From Zygnema cylindricum (lineage: Eukaryota; Streptophyta; Zygnematophyceae; Zygnematales; Zygnemataceae): a stretch of 64,000 nucleotides of DNA. A program made the position numbers and the translations under genes. The notes under the pieces were generated by a model. It saw nothing but the letters and a program-made list of their open reading frames with translations, did no database searches and was not told the DNA's origin. The stretch covers positions 1-64,000 of the forward strand of contig JBBHKE010000589.1 of NCBI GenBank assembly GCA_037447655.1. The letters are read 5' to 3'. Shown one piece after another: positions 44,768 through 55,653 of this stretch; the stretch's first letter is position 1, and the number at the start of each line of letters is the position of its first letter.

Positions 44768-45155
44768 TAGTGTTGTGTATCGGTAAAAAACTTATTGCGA
44801 TAACACCGATACCGATAGTTATCGGTTATCGAACGGTTAAAGATTTCGATATATCGGTCTGGGACCAACAAATTCCATATCGGCGATAACTTAAAAAATA
44901 TATAGTATGCATACAATAGTACTTTATAACATACTGTATTATTTTATGGACTTTATATAGCGTGGCATGCCACCATGGTGGAGCTATAATAGAAATTGGC
45001 GACAATATTAAGGATATACTCGGAGCCTTTAGCGACCAAGTTTTCAGATAGTTAGAAGTTTTGTGCCCTTTTACGAACTTGAGATATTATAGAGCACATC
45101 GGTTTCTAAACACGTTTTACTAAAGGTATTGTCGATTGTCGATGACACAACATTA
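44768..45155. mobile_element. Possible small hAT-like MITE
   Basis: Starts TAGTGTTGTGTATCGG and ends CGATGACACAACATTA, imperfect inverted repeats like those of the 8731-16066 transposon. Internal start also shares the CGATATATCG and GGGACCAACA motifs. The flanking 8-mers (ATAATTTG, ATTCTTTA) match poorly, so the right border is uncertain. Confidence 0.5.
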
Positions 45156-45166
45156 ATTCTTTAACG

Positions 45167-45579
45167 TGTTGGTATTTTAGTATTTTCTAGGTCTTTATTT
45201 AGGATAGGAAAAGAGCAAAGGCAATCTACCTCTGACTCCCTTCTCTAAAGCCCCCACACTTGTTGTAGTCACTGAAGGCTGGAGAGGGAGCTAGAGCCAT
45301 GGCAGCCTAAGCTCTCCAGGGAGACAGGAGTAGATAATGGTATATTTACTACAAGGTATTTGACGGACCCAGGATTTCATCCTGGTACCTACCGTCCATC
45401 AATCAACCAGCAGCCGTTCGCTTAATCCATTTAGTTTAGGACTAGTGCTAAGACATATTAGGTTTGATAATTATATAAATATGTACACGTAGACGAATTC
45501 ATTTAACGACACGAATAGATTATTAGTACGTAGAAAAAATTTAGAGTAGTACGGTTTACGCGAAACTAATACCGCGCAT
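45167..45579 (+). repeat. D0 5' LTR, first part
   Basis: TGTTGGTATTTTAGTATTTTCTAGG onward in line with 55654; ends at CGCAT, the duplication of the nested tandem. Confidence 0.9.
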
Positions 45580-46749
45580 TGAAATTCTATGGGCTCCATT
45601 GCCACACAGAATTCGCAGATCAAAAGAAGCTAATCTAGATAGTGCCGACTCCAAGTTTATATAAACCCAAATGATTGACCCCTTGACAATCAAAACCCCA
45701 TGGTAGCTTCACCCCTGTGAAATAAGACTTTCTGTGTGCTCAGTTCCACCACAGAATGCAAAGTTGGAATATGTTATTTGGATAGATTCACCCACTTTGA
45801 ATTTCCCTTCTAAATGCAGCCACCCAGACAGGCAATAACTCTGACCGACTACACCCCTGTGTAGCCTGGACTCCCCTAAGTCGGCAGCAACAAGAATCAC
45901 TGAAATTGGTCAACTGAATTAATTGTTATGGCTGGCCAAAGTTTGCCATTTTTACAAGGTGCTCTCTGGGAGAGTCAGCTACCTACCAGAAATATTCTAA
46001 GTCCTAGTCCCTCTCTAAACCCCTTCTACTGAAGTACGGCGCCAATCACAGGACTGTACCGTACAGAAAAGTACAGGCCTCGGAGTACTTTATGTACGGC
46101 AACTGTACGACAGGACCATACAGGTGACAAATGTCACATCTAAACTTGTTATCTTTCGTTCCGGAGATACCGCAATCCTCCAGCGCATTTCCACGTGTCA
46201 TTCGGAGTGGCGGCGCCAGAAAACGCCAAGGCGGCCATTCCGAAATCTCGGCTCGCACCAAGGCCGTCGATTAAATCTGGTATTCATTCTTACCCGTCGA
46301 AAAATTGTGCGCGGTATTTGTTTCGCCGTCGAAACAAATGCGAGGTATTAGTTTAGTTAAAACAGTACTACTCTAAACTGTTTCTATGTACTAAGAATCT
46401 ATTCGTGTCGTTAAATGAATTCGTCTACGCGTATATATTTATATAATTATCAAACCATACATGTACTAGCACTAGGTCTAGACTAAAAGGATAAAGCGAA
46501 CGGCTGCGGGTTGTTTGACGGACTGTGGGTTCCTGGATCAATTCCTGGGTCCGTCAAATACATTTTTAGTATATATACCATTATCTACTCCTGTCTCCCT
46601 GGAGAGCTTAGGCAGCCATGGCTCTAGCTCCCTCTCCAGCCTTCAGTGACTACAACAAGTGTGGGGGCTTGGTGAGGGGAGTTAGAGGCAGACCGCCTCA
46701 GCTCTTTTTCTATCCTAATACAGACCTAGAAAATACTCAAATATCAACA
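45580..46749 (-). repeat. LTR c of the D tandem
   Basis: Starts TGTTGATATTTGAG (minus strand) and ends AGAATTTCA. Purine tract complement CTCCCCTTATTTT at 46750. Confidence 0.9.
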
Positions 46750-48632
46750 CTCCCCTTATTTTCTAGTCTATTTTCCTCTCAACTCCCACAAACAAATAAA
46801 CAAACACCCCCTCCCCCTTTTCTTTTTCTTTTTCCTTTTTCCTTTTATAAAACTTAAGAAATTACTCTCGTATTTAACACAATGCATTAGATGAACTGAA
46901 ATAATAATTACATCACACATTTTATTTAACATCCCACTTTTCATAAATCCGAGCAAATATTTTATCCACCTCAATACTTTTCCATCCACACACAAACCGA
47001 TATCCCTCTTGCGATCCAAACAGCCAGCCCCATCTCCAATCTGCAACATACACCCAGATGCTAACCCTTTTACACGCACACCTTCATAAATACCATCACT
47101 TCATTTAGTGATGTCAAACCCATTACCCCCAAAAAATGAACTTTCCTCACTCTCTCCCATGGAGATCTTTCCACTCTCACTTTCTAAATTTATTCCCAAT
47201 AAATATTTTTCTTCCCCTGAACCTTTCATTAAATATTTCTCTTCTGCCCTATCCTTTAAAACCCCTTCTAGTTCCACTTCTCCCCTTTCCTCGGAATCCG
47301 TTGAAGTCTCCTTATCCGACTAGTTTTCTGTTTTCAAAATATCTATAAAATTATCCTCATTAATTTTATCTTTCCCATTTTCACTTATGGATCCTATATC
47401 TAACTTTCTCATTTCTAAGTCATCCACTCTACACTCCTCGATATCCTCAAGTACCTCCTCTCTCTTTACTTCCCTTATACCTCAAAAGCAAATTGTTGCC
47501 TTCGTGGAATTTCTGTGTACTTTTCTCTCTTCTCCATTCTACCGGTGTGAAGAAGTTCCAAGATTTTTACATCCTCTTTATCCTCTTCTCTTTCTTCCTC
47601 CTCATTCACACTCCAACTTCTAAGTTCTTCCAAATGAGGACACTCCTCTATATGGTGACCCGGTTCTCTACAAAAGAAGCAAACCCCTTTTTCCAAAGTT
47701 CCCATTTCTTTTCTTCTCCCTCTCTTTCCACCAAAGTTCCGATAAAGTTTACCTTTGTCTTTCTTCCTCTCAAAACGCTTCCACTCATCACTGTCGTTCC
47801 TCACATCACGCTTCCGCCAATCACCACCAACTGTAAATGCAGTCCCTTGTCACTTCCCCTACGAAGCTCCAAAGTGCTTTCCCTCACAAGTATTATCCCC
47901 ATAGTAATGCTCCAAGTCCACGAGGAGACATCCATTCCCTGCATACGGTAAATGATGTCTTCGTACTCATCTGGGAGTTTCCTTATTAGTGTATTAATCT
48001 TTCTCTCCTCAGATTCTACAAATCCCGCTCTAGCAAGCTCAACATATAATGCAGCAATATCATTGCAAAACTCTATCATGCTACCGCCTTTATAAACATA
48101 GGCATCTATTTCTTGGTTTACTAATTGTTGCCTCTGAATAGTCTCACTCTTATAAATCTGACTTAGTGTATCCCAAATTTCCGAAGACTTGGTTAGATTT
48201 AGAAGAGTGATAGCTATGGACTAAGACACATATCTAAGTATGAGATGTTTTGCTTTAGTATTTTTATATTCCCAAATTTTTTTGTCATTTTCTTCAGTTT
48301 TTGGTTCAGTTATAATCCCCACAAGTGGAACCGTAGCCAAGAGCCTAGCTCCCCTCACCATCAGTGTCCCTTTATCCTTCTCTCCTTTTTCCCCTTCCAT
48401 AGTAATGATTTTCCCTTTGCCTTTCGTTGCATCCTTACTCCGGTTGGTTCTCTGGAAAGCCCGAGATGATTCTCCCTAGTAAGTTCCTCCTAAGCCTGGT
48501 GGCGAACACCTCACTTGTCCCGCAACAATTCCCCACAAGTGCTTTTCGAAAAGGAATCCCTCCATCGTAAACTCCCAATAAGTGAAGTCTGTTCCATCGA
48601 ACATAGGCACCCTAGATGGTGGGCCCATAACT
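46750..48632 (-). pseudogene. D tandem, left internal region (gag plus pol remnant)
   Basis: Begins MEPIEFQVMGPPSRVPMFDG across the LTR/PBS border (48652), GGSMIEFCNDIAALYVELAR (48079), CCHC knuckle CFFCREPGHHIEEC (about 47670), IPRRQQFAFEV, then the acidic linker and an RNase H-like tail CMLQIGDGAGCLDRKRDI. Stops and frameshifts break it in at least five places. No protease, integrase or RT core. Confidence 0.83.
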
Positions 48633-49860
48633 TGAAATTCTATGGGCTCCATTGCCACACAGAATTCGCAGATCAAAAGAAGCTAATCTAGATAGTGCCG
48701 ACTCCAAGTTTATAAAAACCTAAATGATTGACCCCTTGACGATAAAAACCCCATTACAGCTTCACCCCTATGAAATAAGACTTTTTGTGTGCTCAGTTCC
48801 ACCACAAAATGCAAAGTTAGAATATGAGATTTGGACACATTCACCTATTTTGACTTTCCCTTAGAAATGCAGCTACCTTGGCAGGCAATAACTCTGGCCA
48901 ACTATACCCTTGTGTAGCCTAGACTCCCTTAAGTCTGCAGCAAAAAGAATCACTGAAAGTGGTCAACTGAGTTAATAGTTATGGCTGGCCAAAGTTTATC
49001 TTTTATACAAGATGCTCTTTGGGAGAGGCAACTACCTACCTGAAATATTCTAAGTCCTAAAACCCCTCTCAAACCCCCTAGTACTGAGGTACGAACCCAT
49101 GACAATACTGTAAAGTACATAAAGGTACAGGTGCCGATGTACCTTTTGTACGGCCATCGTACGACATGGCCAAAAAGTCGACGTATGCCATATCCAGATT
49201 TGTTCTTATTATCCTCGGATTTCGTGCTACCCAATATTATCTCTCCACGTGGCTCCAGGTCATGCCACGTATGAAAAAGGGTACCGTACAAAAAAGTACA
49301 AGTGCCGCAATACTTTCGGTACGTACATTGTACGACATCGCCATAATGCGACATTTGTCGCATTAGGATTTGTTGTCTTCCGTTCCGGAGATTTCGTAAA
49401 CCCGTATGATGTTGCCACGTGTCATCCGGAGTGGCGGCGTCTGCAAACCGCCAAATTGTCATTTTCGCGATACCGGTACTACTCTAAACTGTTTCTATGT
49501 ACTAAGAATCTATTCGTGTCGTTAAATGAATTCGTCTACGCGTATATATTTATATAATTATCAAACCATACATGTACTAGCACTAGGTCTAGACTAAAAG
49601 GATAAAGCGAACGGCTGCGGGTTGTTTGACGGACTGTGGGTTCCTGGATCAATTCCTGGGTCCGTCAAATACATTTTTAGTATATATACCATTATCTACT
49701 CCTGTCTCCCTGGAGAGCTTAGGCAGCCATGGCTCTAGCTCCCTCTCCAGCCTTCAGTGACTACAACAAGTGTGGGGGCTTGGTGAGGGGAGTTAGAGGC
49801 AGACCGCCTCAGCTCTTTTTCTATCCTAATACAGACCTAGAAAATACTCAAATATCAACA
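48633..49860 (-). repeat. Middle LTR b, rearranged U3
   Basis: 1228 bases instead of 1170. Its U3 lost about 110 bases present in LTR a and c and has two successive copies of a GTAC-rich plus CCACGTG module (about 49100-49260 and 49280-49440). PBS complement at 48617-48632 with one mismatch. Confidence 0.82.
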
Positions 49861-51745
49861 CTCCCCTTATTTTCTAGTCTATTTTCCTTTCAACTCCCAC
49901 AAACAAATAAACAAACACCCCCTCCCCCTTTTCTTTTTCCTTTTTCCTTTTCCTTTCATAAAACTTAAGAAAATACTCTCGTATTTAACACAGTGCATTA
50001 GATGAACTGAAATAATAATTACATCACACATTTTATTTAGCATCCCACTTTTCATAAATCCGAGCAAAGATTTTATCCACCTCATTACTTTTCCATCCAC
50101 ACTAAATTCAATTTCCCACTTGCAATCCAAACAGCCAACCCCATCTCCAATCTGCAACACACACGCAGATGCTAACCCTTTTACATGCACACCTTCATAA
50201 ATGCCATCACTCCCTCTAGTGATGTCAAACCCATTACCCCCAAAACATGAACTTTCCTCACTCTCTCCCATGGATTCTTTCCACTCTCACTTTCTAATTT
50301 TATTCACAATAAATATTTCTCCTCCCCTAAACCTTTCATTAAATATTCCTCTTCTCCCTTATCCTTAAAAACCCCTTCTAGTTTCACTTCTCCCCTTTCT
50401 CCGGAATCCGTTGAAGTCTCCCTTTCCGACCAGTTTTCTGTTTTCAAAATATCTATAAAATTATCCTCATTAATTTTATCTTTCCCATTTTCACTTATGG
50501 ATCCTAGATCTGACTTTCTTATTTCTAAGTCATCCACTCTACACTCCTTGACATCCTCAAGTACCTCCTCTCTCTTTTCTTCCCTTATACCTCCAAAAGC
50601 ACACTGTTGCCTTCGTGGAATTTCTGTGTACTTTTCTCTCTTCTCCATTCTACCGATATGAAGAAGCTCCAAGATTTCTTCATCCTCCTTCTCCTCTTTC
50701 TCTCTTTCCTCCTCATTCACATACCAACCTTCTAAGTTCTTCCAAGCAAGGACACTCCTCCATAGAGTGACCCGGTTTCCTACAAGCGAAGCAAACCCCA
50801 TTTTTCAAAGTTCCCCTTTCTTTTCCTCTCCCTCTCCTTCCACCGAAGTTTCGATAAGGTTTACCTTTGTCTTTCTTCCTTTCATCACGCATCCGCTCGT
50901 CACCGCCGTTCCTCACATCACGCTTCCGCCAGTCACCACCAGCTGTAAATGCAGTCCCCCTGTCACTTCCCCTACGAAGCTCCAAAGTGCTTTCCCTCAC
51001 AAGTATTATCCCCATGGTAATGCTCCAAGTCCATGAGGATCCATCCATTCCCTGCATACGGTAAATGATGTCTTCGTACTCATATGGGAGTTTAATGATT
51101 AGTGTATTAATCTTTCTCTCCTCAGATTCTACATATCCCGCACTAACAAGCTCAACAAATAACACAACAATATCATTGCAAAACTCTATCATGCTACCGC
51201 CTTTATAAACATACGCCTCTATTTCCTATTTTACTAACTGATGTCTCTGTATAGTCTCACTCTTATAAATCTGAATTAGTGTTTCCCAAATTTCTGAAGA
51301 CTTGGTTAGATTTAAAAGAGTGATAGCTATGGACTTAGACACATATCTAAGTATGAGATGTTTTGCTATAGAGTTTTTATATTCCCAAATTTTCCTATCA
51401 TTTTCTTCAGTTTTTGGTTCAGTTATAATCCCCACAAGTGGAACCGTAGCTGAGAGCCTAGCTCCCCTCACCATTGGTGTCCCTTTATCCTTCTCCCCTT
51501 TTTCCCCTTCCATGGTTATGATTTTCCCTTCACCTTCCGTTGCATCCTTACTCTGGTTGGTTCTCTGGAAAGCCTCAGATGATTCTCTATAGTGAGTTCC
51601 TCCAAAGCCCGATGGCGGATACCTCACTTGTCCCGAAACAATTCCCCACAATTGCTTCTCGAAAAGCAACCCCTCCATCGTGAACTCCTAATAAGTGAAG
51701 TCTCTTCCATCAAACATAGGCACCCTAGATGGTGGGCCCATAACC
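49861..51745 (-). pseudogene. D tandem, right internal region (gag plus pol remnant)
   Basis: Gag 51678-51226 (KIWEYKNSIAKHLILRYVSK), 51192-50713 (GSMIEFCNDIV..., KLPYEYEDIIYRMQGMD, CFACRKPGHSMEECPC knuckle), 50801-50304 (IPRRQQCAFGGIREEK, GLGEEKYLL), 50271-49879 (GGNGFDITRGSDGIYEG, VLQIGDGVGC). Same plan as D0 and E1. Frames overlap at small indels. PBS complement at 51730-51745 is an exact tRNA match. Confidence 0.85.
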
Positions 51746-52915
51746 TGAAATTCTATGGGCTCCATTGCCACACAGAATTCGCAGATCAAAAGAAGCTAAT
51801 CTATATAGTGTCGATTCCAAGGTTATATAAACCCAAATGATTGACCCCTTGACAATCAAAACCCCATGGTAGCTTCACCCCTGTGAAATAAGACTTTCTG
51901 TGTGCTCAGTTCCACCACAGAGTGCAAAGTTATAATATGTGATTTGAATACATTCACCCACTTTGACTTTCCCTTCTAAATGCAGCCACCCTGGCAGGCA
52001 ATAACTCTGACCGACTACACCCCTGTGTAGCCTGGAATCCCCTGAGTCCGGAGCAACAAGAATCACTGAAATTGGTCAACTGAATTAATTGTTATGGCTG
52101 GCCCAAGTTTGCCATTTATACAAGGTGCTCTCTGGGAGAGTCAGCTACCTACCAAAAATATTCTAAGTCCTAGTCCCTCTCTAAACCCCTACTACTGAAG
52201 TACGGTGCCAATCACAGGACTGTACTGTACAAAAAAGTACAGGCGCCGGAGTACATTATGTACGGCAACTGTACGAGGACCATACAGGTGACAAATGTCA
52301 CATCCAAACTTGTTATCTTGCGTTCCGGAGATTCCGCACTCCTCCAGCGCATTTCCACGTGTCATCCGGAGTGGCGGCGCCAGAAAACGCCAAGGCGGCC
52401 ATTCCGGAATCTCGGCTCCCACCACGGCCGTCGACAAAAATTCGGTAGTCATTCTTACCCGTCAAAAAAATGTGCGCGGTATTTGTTTCGCCGTCGAAAC
52501 AAATGCGCAGTATTAGTTTCGTAAAAAACCGTACTACTCTAAATTGTTTCTATGTACTAAGAATCTATTCGCGCCGTTAAATGAATTCGTCTACGCGTAT
52601 ATATTTACATAATTATCAAACTCTATATGAACTAGCATTAGTCCTAGACTAGATGGATAAAGCGAACGGCTGCGGGTTGTTTAACGGACTGTGGGTACCT
52701 GGATCAATTCCTGGGTCCGTCAAATACCTTTTAAGTAAATATACCATTATCTACTCCTGTGTCCCCGGAGAGCTTAGGCAGCCATGGCTCTAGCTCCCTC
52801 TCCAGCCTTCAGTGACTACAACAAGTGTGGGGGCTTGGTGAGGGGAGTTAGAGGTTGACCGCCTCAGCTCTTTTTCTATCCTAATACAGACTTAGAAAAT
52901 ACTCAATTATCAACA
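51746..52915 (-). repeat. LTR a of the D tandem (5' LTR)
   Basis: Starts TGTTGATAATTGAG (minus strand), ends AGAATTTCA before the PBS. CACGTGTCAT near 52357. Confidence 0.9.
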
Positions 52916-52920
52916 CACAT

Positions 52921-53677
52921 TTATTTCGACGGCGAAACAAATACCGTGCACATTGTTCGACGGGTAAGAATGAAAACTGGAATTAATCGACGGCCGTGGT
53001 GCGAGCCGAGATTCCGGGATGGCCGCCTTGGCGTTTTCTGGCGCCGCCACTCCGGATGACACGTGGAAATGCGCTGGAGGATTGCGGAATCTCCGGATTG
53101 CAAGATAACAAATTTGGATGTGACATTTGTCACCTGTATGGTCATGTCGTACAGTTGCCGTACAGAAAGTACTCCGGCGCCTGTACTTTTCTGTACGGTA
53201 CAGTCCTGTGATTGGCGCCCTACTTCAGTGGAAGGGGTTTAGAGAGGGACTAGGACTTAGTACATTTCTAGTAGGTAGCTGACTCTCTCAGATAGCACCT
53301 TGTATAAATGGCAAACTTTTGCCAGCCATATTAATTAACTCAGTTGACCATTTTCAGTGATTCTTTTTGCTGCGGACTCAGGGGAGTCCAGGCTACACAC
53401 GGGTGTAGTCGGTCAGAGTAATTGCCTGCCTGGGTGGCTGCATTTTGAAAGGGAAGTCAAAGTGGGTGTATGTATCCAAATCACATATTCTAACTTTGCA
53501 TTCTATGGTGGAACTGAGCACACAGAAAGTCTTATTTCATAGGGGTGAAGCTACCATGGAGTTCTGATTGTCAAGGGGTCAATCATTTGGGTTTATATAA
53601 ACTTGGAGTCGGCACTATTATGATTAGCTTCTTTTGATCTACGAATTCTGTGTGGCAATGGAGCCCATAGAATTTCA
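52921..53677 (+). repeat. D0 5' LTR, second part
   Basis: Resumes at TTATTTCGACGGCGAAAC, collinear with 56068 onward in the 3' LTR. TGTATAAATGGC near 53302. Ends AATTTCA before the PBS. Confidence 0.9.
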
Positions 53678-55619
53678 GGTTATGGGGCCACCATCTAGGG
53701 TGCCTATGTTTGATGGAACAGACTTCACTTATTGGGAGTTCACGATGGAGGGATTGCTTTTCAAGAAGCACTTATGGGTAATTGTTTCGGGACAAGTGAG
53801 ATGTCCGCCACCTGGCTTTGGAGGAGCTTACTATGGAGAATCATCTGAGGCTGTCCAGAATATCAACCGGAGTTCAGATGCAACAGAAGGTGAAGGGAAA
53901 AACCTTGTCGTGAATGGGGAATTAGGGGAGAAGGATAAAGGGATACCTATGGTGAGGGGAGCTAGGCTCTCAGCTATGGTACCACTCGTAGGGATTAAAA
54001 CTGAAAAAAATGACAGAAAAATATGGGAATATAAAAACACTATAGCAAAACATCTCATGCTTAGATATGTGTCTAAGTCCATAGTTATCACTCTTTTAAG
54101 TCTAACCAAGTCTTCGGAAATCTGGGGAACACTACTTCAGATTTATAAGAGTGAGACTATACAGGGGCAGCAGTTAGTAAAACAAGAAATAGAGGACTAT
54201 GTTTATAAAGGCGGTAGCATGATAGAGTTTTGCAATGATATTGCTGCGTTATATGTTGAGCTTGCTTGTGCAGGATATGTAGAATTTGAGGAGAGAAAGA
54301 TTAATACACTAATCATGAAACTCCCAGATGAATACGAAGACATCATTTACCGTATGCAGGGAATGGATGTCTCCTCGTGGACTTGGAGCATTACCATGGG
54401 GATAATACTTGTGAGGGAAAGCACTTTGGAGCTTCGTAGGGGAAGTGACAGGGGGACTACATTTACAGCTGGTGGTGACTGGCGGAAGCGTGATGTGAGG
54501 AACGACAGTGATGCGCGGAAGCGTGATGAGAAGAAGAAAGACAAAGGTAAACCTGATCGGAACTTTGGTGGAAAGAGAGGGAGAGGAAAAGAAAGGGGAG
54601 CCTTGAAAAAAGGGGTTTGCTTCGCTTGTAGGAAATTGGTTCACTATATGGAGGAGTGTCCTTGTTTGGAAGAACTTAGAAGTTGGTATGTGAATGAGGA
54701 GGAAGAAGGGGAAGAGGAGAAAGAGGATGAAGAAATTTTGTAGCTTCTTCACATCGGTAGAATGGAGAAGAGAGAAAAGCACACAGAAATTCCACAAAGG
54801 CAACATTGTGCTTTTGGAGGTATAAGGGAAGTAAAGACAGAGGAGGTACTTGAGGATGTCGAGGAGTGTAGAGTGGATGACTTCGAAATGAGAAAGTCAG
54901 ATCTAGGATCCATAAGTGAAAATGGGAAAGATAAAATTAATGAGGATAATTTTATAGATATTTTGAAAACAAAAAACTGGTCGGAAAGGGAGACTTCAAC
55001 GGATTCCGAGGAAAGGGGAGAAGTAAAACTAGAGGGGGCTTTAAAGGATAGGGGAGAAGAAAAATATTTAATGAAAGGTTTAGGGGAGGAGAAATATTTA
55101 TTGGGAATAAAGTCAGAAAGTGATAGTGGAAAGAATTCCATGGGAGAGAGTGAGGAAAGTTCAGAAAATGGGGTGAGTATCATGGATAAAAATATGAGTA
55201 CGGAAGATGTAGGTTTTATGAGGAACTTAGTGGGGACTCTTGATTTAAGGATAACTTTGGGGGGTAATGGCTTTGACATCACTAATGGGAGTGATGCCAT
55301 TTATGAAGGTGTGCCTGTAAAAGGGATAGCATCGGGGTGTGTGTTGCAGATTGGAGATGGGGCTGGCTGGTTGAATTGCAAGAGGGAAATCGGTTTTTGT
55401 GTGGATGAAAAAAAAATGAGGTGGATTATATCTTTGCTCGGATTTATGAAAAGTGGGATGCTAAATAAAATGTATCATCAACTAGATGGAATGTTTACTT
55501 CAACTCATGTAATGGACCTTACTAAATTTGAGGGTGTTGTCTTAAAGTTTTATGAAAGGAAAAGGAAAAGGAAGAGGAAAACGAAAAGGCGAAGGGAATG
55601 TTTGCTTATTTGTTTGTAA
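53634..55619 (+). pseudogene. D0 gag-RT/RNase H remnant polyprotein, one internal stop
   Basis: One 661-codon frame broken only by TAG at 54741-54743 (an EEIL*LLHIGRM site where sister copies have Glu). It opens in the LTR end; an alternative start is the PBS ATG (QVMGPPSRVPMFDG). Domains: UBN2-type gag (KIWEYKNTIAKHLMLRYVSK, EFCNDIAALYVELA, KLPDEYEDIIYRMQGMD); basic linker (NFGGKRGRGKER); CCHC knuckle CFACRKLVHYMEEC; IPQRQHCAFGG; acidic linker; RT remnant GEEKYLLGIKSESDSGK; RNase H remnant TLDLRITLGGNGFDITNGSD and VLQIGDGAGWLNCKRE; lysine-arginine-rich end (RKRKRKTKRRRE). No catalytic site of any kind. The best preserved copy of the gag-only family. Confidence 0.88.
53678..53693 (+). promoter_or_regulatory. 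D0 primer-binding site
   Basis: GGTTATGGGGCCACCA, one mismatch to the initiator tRNA-Met anticodon arm complement, directly after the LTR. Confidence 0.82.
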
Positions 55620-55653
55620 GAATTAAAAGGAAATAGACTAGAAAATAAAGGGA

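Larger units (their letters stand above)
45580..52915 (-). mobile_element. Tandem of two D-family elements sharing a middle LTR
   Basis: On the minus strand the order is LTR a (52915-51746), internal a, LTR b (49860-48633), internal b, LTR c (46749-45580). Outer LTRs are 1170 bases each. Flanks CGCAT (45575-45579) and CACAT (52916-52920) are a target duplication with one mutation, so the block came in once and then became a tandem by recombination, or a recombined tandem itself inserted. Confidence 0.88.

Noticed and set aside
46618-46857. Antisense LTR frame MALAPSPAFSDYNKCGG with a good start context
   Set aside because: Present twice nearly identically (46618, 49729) only because the LTRs are copies. 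In A and F LTRs the frame stops early, so it is kept as part of the conserved block, not as a gene.
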